Shown one piece after another: positions 1 to 7,326 of a stretch of DNA of 9,135 nucleotides. Position numbers and translations under genes: made by a program. A model generated the notes under the pieces. The model did no database searches. It was not told the DNA's origin and worked only from the letters and a program-made list of their open reading frames with translations. This DNA is from Prevotella sp. (GTDB lineage: Bacteria; Bacteroidota; Bacteroidia; Bacteroidales; Bacteroidaceae). The stretch covers positions 1 through 9,135 of the forward strand of contig JAIJUV010000096.1 of the NCBI GenBank assembly GCA_022732315.1, given 5' to 3'. Every line of letters begins with the position of its first letter. Position 1 is the first letter of the stretch.

Positions 1-10
1 ACCCGGCAGG

Positions 11-66
11 GCAAGGTCTTTGGAGAGTAACTCCAAAGGTTTTGAGTAACTCAAAACATACCTTGC
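11..66. repeat. Three-way-junction inverted repeat
   Basis: Three perfect stems tile this stretch almost without gaps. An outer stem pairs GCAAGGT (11-17) with ACCTTGC (60-66). It encloses hairpin A, CTTTGGAG (18-25) with CTCCAAAG (31-38), loop AGTAA, and hairpin B, GTTTTGAG (39-46) with CTCAAAAC (50-57), loop TAA. The two inner hairpins share the GAGTAACTC core. The fold would form equally well as RNA from either strand or as extruded DNA. It lies beyond the operon terminator, so it is unlikely to be part of the operon message. Function is unknown; it could be a repetitive extragenic element, a mobile-element end or a structured RNA. Confidence 0.75.
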
Positions 67-84
67 TATGTCTTTGAGGACATA
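67..84. repeat. Small hairpin TATGTC/GACATA
   Basis: TATGTC (67-72) pairs perfectly with GACATA (79-84) around a 6-nt loop. It abuts the three-way junction on one side and is five bases from the terminator on the other, so positions 11-118 are almost wholly base-paired. No separate function can be assigned. Confidence 0.5.
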
Positions 85-89
85 AAAAT

Positions 90-118
90 AGCGGCTATCC
101 TTTAAGGGGATAACCGCT
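90..118 (-). terminator. Intrinsic terminator of the CHAT operon
   Basis: The hairpin pairs 90-100 with 108-118 (11 bp, one mismatch at 95/113) around a 7-nt loop. Read on the minus strand it is followed at once by ATTTTTA (89-83). It starts about 11 bases after the stop codon of the CHAT gene, so it is well placed to end the four-gene operon. Confidence 0.8.
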
Positions 119-128
119 TGTAATCAAA

Positions 129-3092
129 TTAGTTCAAAGCATCCAAGAGAATAAATGCAGCCCAATATTTAGGGTCTTTATATGGATGAACTTTCTTTAT
201 AATCTTTTGTTGTGTACTGCTTTGTTGTAATTGTTCCTTGGCATGAGCAGAAATAGCAGGTTTATTATCAGCCTTTACCTCAACTTCAGTTTCGAACTCA
301 CGAACATATTTTTGAGCATCACGAAGCGATTCTATTTTATTTTTCCCAGTAATAAGGTTTGAATAAAATCTACTCATTAATAATTGGGTAGCTTTATCAT
401 CCACTTTCCATAAACTCATCATAAGGGTTTGGGCTCCTGCTTTCTTAAATCCTCGTTGTAAGCCAAAGACACCATCACCAGTAATTTCGCCCAATCCAGT
501 TTGGCATGCAGATAAAACAACCAAGTCTAAACCTTGCAAGTCCAGCTCTGAAATTTCTTTTGCTGTAAGGATACCATCATTTTTTCCGATTTTTATTTTA
601 CGCATAGACAAAGCGGCGTTAGCTCCTGTCAAAAGTAACCCCGAACGAGTCAGTGCTTTGTCCTCTGTATCATATTTTATAACTCCGCCTAAAATATTTT
701 TATATTCATCATTATAGGCGAAAGCTTCTTTTTCCGTCCAATAGAAGCCATGAGTTGCTATATGTATTATGCCTGTACCTTTTCCTGATAATTTTTTAAA
801 TGAGTTCTCTGTTCCCAATGTGTCGGTTAATGTTATTATATCTTTAAAATGCAATGTTTCCAGTCTTTTTTTTATAGAAATCACTTCCTCCTTAGTTTCA
901 GGTAGATACTGACAGCCGTTACGAATGTTTAAAGAATCTATATCTATGGAACGGAGACCACTATCTTTATCTTGCGAATCATATGCTGTACTCCCCTTTG
1001 AATCGTAATTGAGTCCACCAAACAAAACTGCATTCTTTACATTTTTATGTAAGTCTCTTGTTACAAGTTGTCTCGTAGAACTTAATCTATAAAAAGAGCA
1101 TTGTCTAATAGAACTTGGCTTATTATTTGCATACTCTATTGCCACATTATGCAATATTCCAACTGGAGAAAAATATATGTTTTTAATATTTTTCAGATAA
1201 GGTAAAAGTGGAGTCCAAACTAAATCAGACAAACTTTTGCTTAAGTATAATGAATCTCTCTTTATATTATTAAGTTGTTGCTCTTCAAAAAGATTAATCA
1301 TAATGGGAGAGTTTTGAGATTTCCTTAACACTATTGCTGAATAAATTTTTCTATTTCCTTTTATTGGTATTGTTACGAATTCAATAGCGACATCTCTTTC
1401 TCCTAAATTATTCTTTACATCTTGCCATTTGATAGCAAGTTTTTTTGTATAATCACAATATTCTTTACTTTTTGCCAACAATTCTTTCTCTTTACGCTCA
1501 ACAATACTGTACATTTTTTGTATCTCTTCTTCATCTATTGTATTTTCTAATATGTTTTTATATTGAAGAATATCATTATATAGTGATAAGAGTGCTTTGT
1601 CTTTATTGTCAGAAAGTACTTTTTTCATTTCTATTTCAGCGTTCAATAATAAACCTTTACTCAATAAAGTTGCATTATATAGAGTGCCTATCAAAGATGC
1701 TCCTCCCATACTATGCGCATAAACTGGTAATATATCAAAATACCAATCGTTTTGTCTTTGCCAAAAAAGTTTTTGCTCAGCAATAGTTAAGTTTCTGAAT
1801 GTTTTTAAAACGATGTCCGAAATCATTTCTGTAGATTCGATGGCAAATTGTGTCGCTTTGTTATACTCTTTATTTACCCAATAGAATATAGCCATAACCC
1901 TTAAGCTCATTGCATCATCAGCAGCTCCCCAATGTATTTTTCTTCTAATATTCACAACTTGCTTTTGCATGTTAATAGCTTCATTTATTTTATTTTGCAT
2001 AAATTTTGCTTGTGCTATAACTGTTAGCATATTTACATAAGTATAATTATTGCATCCATATTTATTTTCAATCAACTTCAACATTTCTGTTCCTAAATTT
2101 TCTGCCACTTCATATTTACCTAAATCTATGTTTAAAGACATAAGAACTCCCATTCTACTAAAATAATTTTCATCTTTTTTTATAGAACTCTTTTCATAAA
2201 GATTAATAGATTCTTTAATATAATGGAGTGCTTTTTCTTTTTCGCCCAACTGCGAGTAAAATGTTGCTATATTACCTAACATGGCAACATTATATTCACC
2301 ATAAATTTCCTTATATGATTGTAATAATTCTAAATCTATTTTAAGAGCATAGTCCGTATTTCCTAAAAGATGTTGATATAACACTATATTTCCCATTAAT
2401 GTAAAATATTCGACATCTTTTGTGGAAGTTAATGCCTTTTTAGAATTAAGAGCTTCTTCCTCATAGTATACAGCATCTATATAATTACCCATAGTATAGT
2501 TCATCAACGATAACCAATGTTGAATAACAAGAAGGTCGTGATGACATTTCAAGAGCTCTTTCTTAATTTTTAATGCATCTTTTAGAGTTCTGATTGCTTC
2601 TTCAATTTTTTGCATTTTAAAAAGATTAAAACTTATAGCGCATAGACTATTCGCATACCACAAACTCTTATCTCCTAAGTTTTGTTTTTCAATTAAAGAT
2701 GCTGATTTTGCATATGAGAAAGCTTCTTCAAATTTACTTTCAGCATCTAACTTTGAAGCTATTTCTGCTAAAGAATCAGATTGGACTGTCAAATTTCTGT
2801 TTACAGGAACTTGAAAACTATAAATTGATAGTGATTTAGCCTTGACAGAATCACCCAAATATTTATAACATGATGCTAACCACATCGCAGAGTATTCCCT
2901 ACGGTTACTTGTAGAGTCAAGTGTAACTTTATCTATGGAATCACTTTTTTCAAAACACGGAATTGCGTCTGTATATTTTCCTTGATTATACAGTTCCATA
3001 CCTTGATTAAAATACTTATTTGATTCTTCTGTTTGTGCAAATAGACTAACGGTAGAGAAGAAAAATATAAAGATAGAAATTAATGTTCTCAT
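129..3092 (-). CDS. Exported TPR-CHAT caspase-like protease
   Basis: The 987-aa product starts with a signal peptide (about residues 1-20, ending FAQ) without a lipobox cysteine, so a soluble periplasmic or secreted protein is likely. Residues 25 to about 440 are helical TPR-like repeats, for example YFNQGMELYNQGKYTDAI at 27-44. Residues from about 623 form a CHAT domain (clan CD cysteine peptidase, related to caspases and separase): a PVGILHNVAIEYA strand near 643, the catalytic histidine H781 in IHIATHG, and the catalytic cysteine C863 in LSACQTG, then the typical LWKVDD and KYWAAFIL segments. Both catalytic residues are intact, so an active protease is expected; CHAT enzymes usually cut one specific partner. 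The start overlaps the stop of the upstream gene (ATGA), implying translational coupling. The gene is very A+T-rich. Domain assignment is firm; substrate and role are unknown. Confidence 0.9.
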   Translation of the reverse strand: MRTLISIFIFFFSTVSLFAQTEESNKYFNQGMELYNQGKYTDAIPCFEKSDSIDKVTLDSTSNRREYSAMWLASCYKYLGDSVKAKSLSIYSFQVPVNRNLTVQSDSLAEIASKLDAESKFEEAFSYAKSASLIEKQNLGDKSLWYANSLCAISFNLFKMQKIEEAIRTLKDALKIKKELLKCHHDLLVIQHWLSLMNYTMGNYIDAVYYEEEALNSKKALTSTKDVEYFTLMGNIVLYQHLLGNTDYALKIDLELLQSYKEIYGEYNVAMLGNIATFYSQLGEKEKALHYIKESINLYEKSSIKKDENYFSRMGVLMSLNIDLGKYEVAENLGTEMLKLIENKYGCNNYTYVNMLTVIAQAKFMQNKINEAINMQKQVVNIRRKIHWGAADDAMSLRVMAIFYWVNKEYNKATQFAIESTEMISDIVLKTFRNLTIAEQKLFWQRQNDWYFDILPVYAHSMGGASLIGTLYNATLLSKGLLLNAEIEMKKVLSDNKDKALLSLYNDILQYKNILENTIDEEEIQKMYSIVERKEKELLAKSKEYCDYTKKLAIKWQDVKNNLGERDVAIEFVTIPIKGNRKIYSAIVLRKSQNSPIMINLFEEQQLNNIKRDSLYLSKSLSDLVWTPLLPYLKNIKNIYFSPVGILHNVAIEYANNKPSSIRQCSFYRLSSTRQLVTRDLHKNVKNAVLFGGLNYDSKGSTAYDSQDKDSGLRSIDIDSLNIRNGCQYLPETKEEVISIKKRLETLHFKDIITLTDTLGTENSFKKLSGKGTGIIHIATHGFYWTEKEAFAYNDEYKNILGGVIKYDTEDKALTRSGLLLTGANAALSMRKIKIGKNDGILTAKEISELDLQGLDLVVLSACQTGLGEITGDGVFGLQRGFKKAGAQTLMMSLWKVDDKATQLLMSRFYSNLITGKNKIESLRDAQKYVREFETEVEVKADNKPAISAHAKEQLQQSSTQQKIIKKVHPYKDPKYWAAFILLDALN

Positions 3093-4066
3093 GCTGAAAA
3101 ATATTTATAGATGATACTTCCTAATAATGATAATGCTAACGAAAGAACGGACGTGAGTATTATGGTTCTTGTTGCAGCCATTTCTTTTAATTGAACAAAC
3201 TCTACATGAAACCTTAGTCCTTTTGATATGATTTCCTTTATTTTTGTAGAATCAGTGAACTCTATCCTACTCACATTGATATAATCTGGACGAGGATACA
3301 TTTCTGAGAAATGAGTAGCTCCGAAAAACTCCACAGATATAGTGTCACACCTTATGTTATTACAGACCAAGTTTAGAGATACATTACTTTGGGTAATGTC
3401 CCACTTTGAATTCATTTGTGGCGTTTTATTGAAGAGGTTAGAACAGAATTGCAGGTTTCCAATACCACAAGTATCCTCAAACGCGAACAGACCATATCCA
3501 TAAGCAATTTTCTCGGTATCATATTCTTTCCATTGTGGAATAGAAGCATAGCTAAACGTGAAATTGTTGTAATGAGGTTTTAAGCTGTCCTCTTCGGATT
3601 TTCGAGGTAACTTTGCAGGCATAGTTGTACCACACTCATAACGTAGCACATAGAAACTATTCATATTTGCCACGTATTCTTCGTTAGCTTGAAAAATCGG
3701 TATGAGAATTCGAGAAAAAGAATCTGGAATTACTATGTTTCTCGTTTCTATAGGATGATTACCAATCTCGACATAATTGCAACAAGCACTATCTTTGCTA
3801 TCCCTATGTTTTCCTACGGCATCAATATTTATACGAAAATTACAATACGAACTGTCTGAACAATTTCCCAATGCTGTAATTTCTGCAAAGATGTTACGGT
3901 CAGGTATATGCTCCCATGAACGATAATCGCTAATGCAATTTAATGTTATAATCACCAGCATTAGCAAACCGCCTATACGCAAAAATCTTTGCGTATAGGA
4001 GTTTGTCAATAGAGCTATGATTTTATTAAGGAGACACTTTAGTTTAACCATATCAAACAATCTCAT
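3089..4066 (-). CDS. Hypothetical two-TM protein with extracytoplasmic domain
   Basis: I do not recognise this 325-aa protein. It has a basic N-terminus, a hydrophobic span at about 31-46 (IGGLLMLVIITLNCIS), a polar domain of about 250 residues, and a second span at about 301-320 (IILTSVLSLALSLLGSIIY) close to the C-terminus. The middle domain has many cysteines, including an SACC pair and NNIRCD, which fits an oxidised domain on the periplasmic side with both ends in the cytoplasm. Its ATG directly follows the TAA of the upstream gene and its TGA overlaps the start of the CHAT gene, so it is very probably co-translated with the protease. It could be an anchor, sensor or substrate. A start at Met6 is an alternative. 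Confidence 0.75.
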   Translation of the reverse strand: MRLFDMVKLKCLLNKIIALLTNSYTQRFLRIGGLLMLVIITLNCISDYRSWEHIPDRNIFAEITALGNCSDSSYCNFRINIDAVGKHRDSKDSACCNYVEIGNHPIETRNIVIPDSFSRILIPIFQANEEYVANMNSFYVLRYECGTTMPAKLPRKSEEDSLKPHYNNFTFSYASIPQWKEYDTEKIAYGYGLFAFEDTCGIGNLQFCSNLFNKTPQMNSKWDITQSNVSLNLVCNNIRCDTISVEFFGATHFSEMYPRPDYINVSRIEFTDSTKIKEIISKGLRFHVEFVQLKEMAATRTIILTSVLSLALSLLGSIIYKYFSA

Positions 4067-5215
4067 TTAGAATCCACCCATTCCAGTATTTTTATCCGCA
4101 GCCAATCCCAACTTGTCTATAACATCTTTTGTTATGATACCAGCAGGAGCTTTCAATGTTGTTATAACCCAAGACTTTGTCAGTTCATCCCAACGTTGAT
4201 TTGAAATCGTCTGCCAACTGCTTGCAAAGAAGTTTTCCTTTGGCTGCATTTCCTTACGGCGTTTTCTATCTTCTTTCCACTTTTTTCTATACTGCTCAGT
4301 GACATCACAGGTTTCTTTCAGTGTAATGTCAAGTTTGTACTCTCCTGTTCCCCAACTGTTCTTATAATTATCGTTTTCGTCACGATACCCCATATAAGAA
4401 CGTGGAACAATAAAGCTCTCACCTAAAACTTTGTAAGCAGGAACATCATTGGCATTGCGAACATAGCGCAGATATCCCTTATTATCTAAGACACTTTGGT
4501 CAACAGGTATATTTATCGAGAACTCTCCTAACTCCTGATTCTTCTGTAACTGTACAATTTCATTCATCCATGAAGATAAAAGTTTAATGTTCATAGAGAG
4601 AGTAAAGTTCTTTCTCTCTTCAAATGAAAATGGTATATCCAATGAAGAGTTTGGCAGATTGGAATGCGTTGGGCTGATAATCAATGTATCAAGAACCAAC
4701 TCAAATTTTGAATGGTTAATGATTCTATTGATTTTAGAGCGGTCAATATGACAGGATATATAGAAAACAGTGTCTTTGTTTTCTTTTCTCAAACAACCAA
4801 TCCCATCAAAACGCATACCCTTAGGATCCATAGCACCATCAAAAGAGGTCTGTTTATAAAAGTCGTTGACCTCAGAAACTGTGCTGATTTGTGTTTGATA
4901 AACATTCTCTTGTTTGACAGTCTCTTCCCATTCTTCTTTCAACCGTGAGTTGCGGGTTAATAATGCACCTATGGCGTTTACACCTAAATCAATGAAAGAT
5001 GTAACATAGCCAGAAGCTATGCCTTTTCCAGCTTCTTTACTTGCATTAAACAAGTCTCCAAGACAACCTCTCGAAGTGCCAAGTTCTTCACTCTGCTTTG
5101 CGATTTCATCTGCAAGTTCATCACTTGTATAAATGAATGTTTGGTATTCTACTCCTTGCGCTTTGCTATACAATGTCCAAAAGAGACAGAGTAAAATAAT
5201 AATAGACTTTTTCAT
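4067..5215 (-). CDS. Hypothetical exported protein (382 aa)
   Basis: No family recognised. A signal peptide covers residues 1-20 (hydrophobic IIILLCLFW, then YSKAQ), with no lipobox. Residues about 52-87 are rich in Gly and Ala and moderately hydrophobic (KEAGKGIASGYVTSFIDLG, then GALLT), a stretch that could associate with a membrane. Residues about 140-310 look beta-rich, followed by a highly charged segment (QYRKKWKEDRKRRKE) and a Gly-ending tail. The stop is immediately adjacent to the next start, so it belongs to the CHAT operon. It could be the partner or substrate of the CHAT protease; this is inferred only from its position. Confidence 0.75.
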   Translation of the reverse strand: MKKSIIILLCLFWTLYSKAQGVEYQTFIYTSDELADEIAKQSEELGTSRGCLGDLFNASKEAGKGIASGYVTSFIDLGVNAIGALLTRNSRLKEEWEETVKQENVYQTQISTVSEVNDFYKQTSFDGAMDPKGMRFDGIGCLRKENKDTVFYISCHIDRSKINRIINHSKFELVLDTLIISPTHSNLPNSSLDIPFSFEERKNFTLSMNIKLLSSWMNEIVQLQKNQELGEFSINIPVDQSVLDNKGYLRYVRNANDVPAYKVLGESFIVPRSYMGYRDENDNYKNSWGTGEYKLDITLKETCDVTEQYRKKWKEDRKRRKEMQPKENFFASSWQTISNQRWDELTKSWVITTLKAPAGIITKDVIDKLGLAADKNTGMGGF

Positions 5216-5256
5216 AAATATTTTTCCATTTATTTAAAAACTTACTTGAATATTTA

Positions 5257-5913
5257 CTAATACAACCAAAAGGGGTCAAAACCTGATGAGTCGTGGTCTT
5301 CAATCTTTTCAGATTCTATTTCCGTTATTTTCCATTCATCAGAAAGTTGATGTAGCCAATCAAAAAAATCTTTGGTTACTTCCAGTTCAGACTCACGTGG
5401 CTCATATTTCCGTCTAAAGCGTTTTCCTATTTTTGTCGTGTCAAAATTAGAATATTCTTTTTTGTCATAAAACCATGAACTCTTATTGAGGTCAAAGTCA
5501 CCACTCCAACGTTCATATGTTCCCATGATAAAATATTTCGGTTCCTTGTTTATCTTGTTGTCCTTTTTGTATCTTTGGTAAAAGATTTTTAATCCTTTTA
5601 AGACAATACGATCGTGGAAAACGCATTTACACCCCATCTCTTTACCATCAATTTTTTCTGTAAAACAATATGTTTTAAGACTGCTTATTGTCAAAGAATC
5701 TGTTTGTCCTTTGGGAGTAAGAGCATTAGTCCGCCAACATTGTATGTAAGCATCATCATCAAGGGCAACATTCTGAAAGGCTTTGTGGTATATATATGTA
5801 CCTTCAAGTTCTCCAAGCTCACGCTGTCCTTTGCAATCTCGTACAGCAGATATAAGTTGTGCGTTTGCGCAAAGGGTTGAGAACAGCATTAATAAAATAT
5901 AAATAAATCTCAT
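5257..5913 (-). CDS. Hypothetical exported protein, first gene of operon (218 aa)
   Basis: The reading frame stays open upstream to 6114, but I place the start at 5913 because the protein then begins MRFIYILLMLFSTLCANAQ, a clear signal peptide, while the extra 67 codons lie inside a strongly self-complementary leader. The mature protein is polar, with four cysteines (CKGQRE, CWRTN and C-x-C in MGCKCVF among them), several Trp/Tyr, and an acidic C-terminal end finishing FDPFWLY. No family recognised. It is separated from the next gene by 41 bases, with no terminator seen between, so it is probably the first cistron of the operon. It may be a periplasmic partner of the protease; no direct evidence. 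Confidence 0.7.
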   Translation of the reverse strand: MRFIYILLMLFSTLCANAQLISAVRDCKGQRELGELEGTYIYHKAFQNVALDDDAYIQCWRTNALTPKGQTDSLTISSLKTYCFTEKIDGKEMGCKCVFHDRIVLKGLKIFYQRYKKDNKINKEPKYFIMGTYERWSGDFDLNKSSWFYDKKEYSNFDTTKIGKRFRRKYEPRESELEVTKDFFDWLHQLSDEWKITEIESEKIEDHDSSGFDPFWLY

Positions 5914-5929
5914 GATTGTGAGGGATAAT

Positions 5930-6083
5930 AAAAAGGCGTGCAACCGTTCTTGTACTTGTTTACAACTAAGGTTACCGCCAAGTGACCTGCACGCACAACA
6001 AGCACCGAACAGTCCACGCCTATGAGCGTGAACTTTCAGTCTGCTTGTCCTCGTGCGTTGAAAATTGGCGGTATTCAGTTGTA
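5930..6083 (-). promoter_or_regulatory. Structured leader / candidate attenuator
   Basis: On the transcript of the operon this leader forms a long nested hairpin: 6083-6065 with 5981-5961 (TACAACT..ACCGCCAA type arms), 6058-6053 with 5996-5991, 6048-6042 with 6004-5998, and an apical stem 6030-6026 with 6019-6015. The strand at 5988-5994 can instead pair with 5936-5942 (GCGTGCA/TGCACGC), and that stem is followed by C and five U residues (5934-5930), 16 bases before the ATG. The two pairings share bases 5991-5994 and so exclude each other, as in attenuators and riboswitches. The trigger is unknown. The 45-nt loop makes the terminator form weaker than usual, so a simple stable 5' UTR remains possible. 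Confidence 0.55.
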
Positions 6084-6127
6084 GAGAACAAAAGCTTAAA
6101 AGCTCAATATCCAAAAAGTATAGAACG

Positions 6128-6219
6128 GAAACGCTTGGTTAAAGATTTCGAGGTAAACCTCATTTTAAGTCTCTGTTGAGGAATGGCTATTCAGAGAATT
6201 GCGCAATCCTTAGCGTTTC
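6128..6219. repeat. Inverted pair of GAAACGCT cores
   Basis: GAAACGCT at 6128-6135 and its reverse complement AGCGTTTC at 6212-6219 (as TTAGCGTTTC) have centres exactly 84 bp apart. This is the same core as in the 8416-8720 array, whose period is 41-42 bp, so the spacing equals two periods. No copy is visible at the midpoint. A shared binding protein would explain it; chance cannot be excluded for two 8-mers. Confidence 0.4.
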
Positions 6220-6289
6220 ATTCTTGTGTAATGTCTGTTTCTTATTTACTCTATTTTTAGTTTAACAATCCGTGAACTATTACTATCCA

Positions 6290-6324
6290 AAGATGGTTTG
6301 TCGTAAGTTATGACGCACCATCTT
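6290..6324. repeat. Hairpin near candidate promoter
   Basis: AAGATGGT (6290-6297) pairs perfectly with ACCATCTT (6317-6324), and inside it 6300-6305 pairs with 6309-6314 with one G-U. No good T-run follows on the minus strand, so it is a poor intrinsic terminator for the KilA-N gene. If the box at 6337-6344 is a promoter, it would sit at the very 5' end of the operon RNA. Confidence 0.45.
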
Positions 6325-6336
6325 GAATTTTGAGTG

Positions 6337-6344
6337 CAAAATTA
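6337..6344 (-). promoter_or_regulatory. Candidate -7 box TAATTTTG
   Basis: Minus-strand TAATTTTG fits the Bacteroidetes primary sigma consensus TAnnTTTG. Only a weak -33 match (TTTA rather than TTTG) lies upstream. It would start a transcript about 410 bases before the first operon ATG, including the structured leader. A second, poorer box (TATACTTTTTG, around 6112-6122 on the minus strand) lies closer to the leader. Prediction only. Confidence 0.3.
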
Positions 6345-6423
6345 ACCAAAAGTCTTGGCAATAAAGAATTTGCTATGAAATTTTAACGCAAAAGTGGCGA
6401 ATTATGCAGTAAAACGTACATAT

Positions 6424-7233
6424 CTACTGCAAAAGATTTCTTCCACCAGTATCCTCAAGAATCTTCATCTGCTGGATGGCTATCTGGTTGAGCTTGACTA
6501 ATCGCTCAGATTGTGGCATTCCATCATTGATAAACACAGCGTTGAGGTTCTCCATATTCGATAGGCAGATAAGCTCGTTGATGCTGGCGTAATCTCGAAT
6601 GTTGCCTTTCTTGTCGGGATTCTGCTCACGCCATTGCCTTGCTGTCATTCCGAACATAGCGATGTTGAGTACATCCGCTTCATCGGCATACTTCATGGCT
6701 GCTTGCTCACGAGTTACCTCTGACGGAATGAGATAGGCTTTGATGGCATCCGTGTGAATACGATAGTTTATCTTGGACAACTCACGTTTGGCAGACCATC
6801 CTATCTGCTTTTGCTCTTCTTCCTTTAGTCGCTGGAACTCTTTTATCAAATACAGTTCAAATTCCACAGAAACCCAACTGGCAAACTTAAAGGCAATATC
6901 CCTTTGGGCATAAGTGCCTCCATTTGCCCCATTCTTGCATACGATACCTACTGCATTGGTAAGTTCCACCCACCGAGTTGGACTCATTGTAAAAGCATTT
7001 GAACCTGCTTCTTTCAAAAGGGGGTCGAATTCGACCCCTTTGAAATTAGGGTTGTTCAACTGTTCCCAAAGTCCCAAATACTCCAAGGTGTTTTTGGAGC
7101 GTAACCAATTCTTTACCACATCTTTAGGTTCGGCTGGATTCTTCTGCCTTGCTATATCTGTAATACAGATGTAGTCAACTCCATCTTTGGTTAGAGTCTT
7201 TATCGTTTGGTTTCTTACAATAATCTTTGCCAT
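6424..7233 (-). CDS. KilA-N domain DNA-binding protein
   Basis: The 269-aa product has an N-terminal KilA-N domain at about residues 1-135. Recognisable signs are CITDIAR (23-29), the VKNWLRSKNTLEYLGLWE segment (40-57) and GGTYAQRDIAFKFASWVS (105-122), which is the family hallmark. KilA-N domains bind DNA and occur in phage regulators and antirepressors and in many Bacteroidetes accessory regions. The C-terminal half (about 150-269) is helical, includes MFGMTARQWREQNPDKKGN and YASINELICLSNMENLNAVF, and probably mediates oligomerisation or partner binding. The gene is complete and stands alone between terminator-like structures. Its target is unknown; the nearby GAAACGCT repeats are a candidate. 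An unusual 18-bp palindrome lies within it (7021-7038). Confidence 0.85.
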   Translation of the reverse strand: MAKIIVRNQTIKTLTKDGVDYICITDIARQKNPAEPKDVVKNWLRSKNTLEYLGLWEQLNNPNFKGVEFDPLLKEAGSNAFTMSPTRWVELTNAVGIVCKNGANGGTYAQRDIAFKFASWVSVEFELYLIKEFQRLKEEEQKQIGWSAKRELSKINYRIHTDAIKAYLIPSEVTREQAAMKYADEADVLNIAMFGMTARQWREQNPDKKGNIRDYASINELICLSNMENLNAVFINDGMPQSERLVKLNQIAIQQMKILEDTGGRNLLQ

Positions 7234-7271
7234 AAGAAATTTGTTTTTGCATTCATTCTATGCTACTCAAA

Positions 7272-7307
7272 TCAATGCTGCTCCCAACTTACTGAGAGCA
7301 GCATTGA
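7272..7307 (-). terminator. Terminator between DUF6261-like and KilA-N genes
   Basis: A perfect 12-bp stem pairs 7272-7283 with 7296-7307 (TCAATGCTGCTC/GAGCAGCATTGA) around a 12-nt loop, 19 bases after the stop of the DUF6261-like gene. The T-run on the minus strand is short (TTTGAG), so termination may be partial and allow some read-through into the KilA-N gene 39 bases on. On the plus strand the T-run (CTTTTTCT) is better, but no plus-strand gene precedes it. Confidence 0.65.
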
Positions 7308-7326
7308 ACAATCTTTTTCTGATTTA

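Larger units (their letters stand above)
5914..6423. other. Intergenic region holding operon promoter and leader
   Basis: This 510-bp gap separates the KilA-N gene from the four-gene operon. I see no convincing gene. It contains the folded leader at 5930-6083, a short hairpin at 6290-6324, a TAnnTTTG promoter-like box at 6337-6344, and two copies of the GAAACGCT core (6128-6135 and, inverted, 6212-6219) that is also the centre of the repeat array at 8416-8720. The short plus-strand frame at 5982-6179 lies in the hairpin and is not credible. Confidence 0.6.

Noticed and set aside
1445..1786. 113-codon plus-strand frame
   Set aside because: It is antisense to the A+T-rich CHAT gene; composition is that of a chance frame.
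3089..5215. Gasdermin-type pore former as CHAT partner
   Set aside because: Neither neighbour shows recognisable gasdermin features, and both are exported or membrane-anchored, unlike bacterial gasdermins.
5914..6114. 67-codon N-terminal extension of the 218-aa protein
   Set aside because: It lies within a strongly self-complementary leader, has an odd Cys/Arg-rich composition, and would bury the clear signal peptide that begins at 5913.
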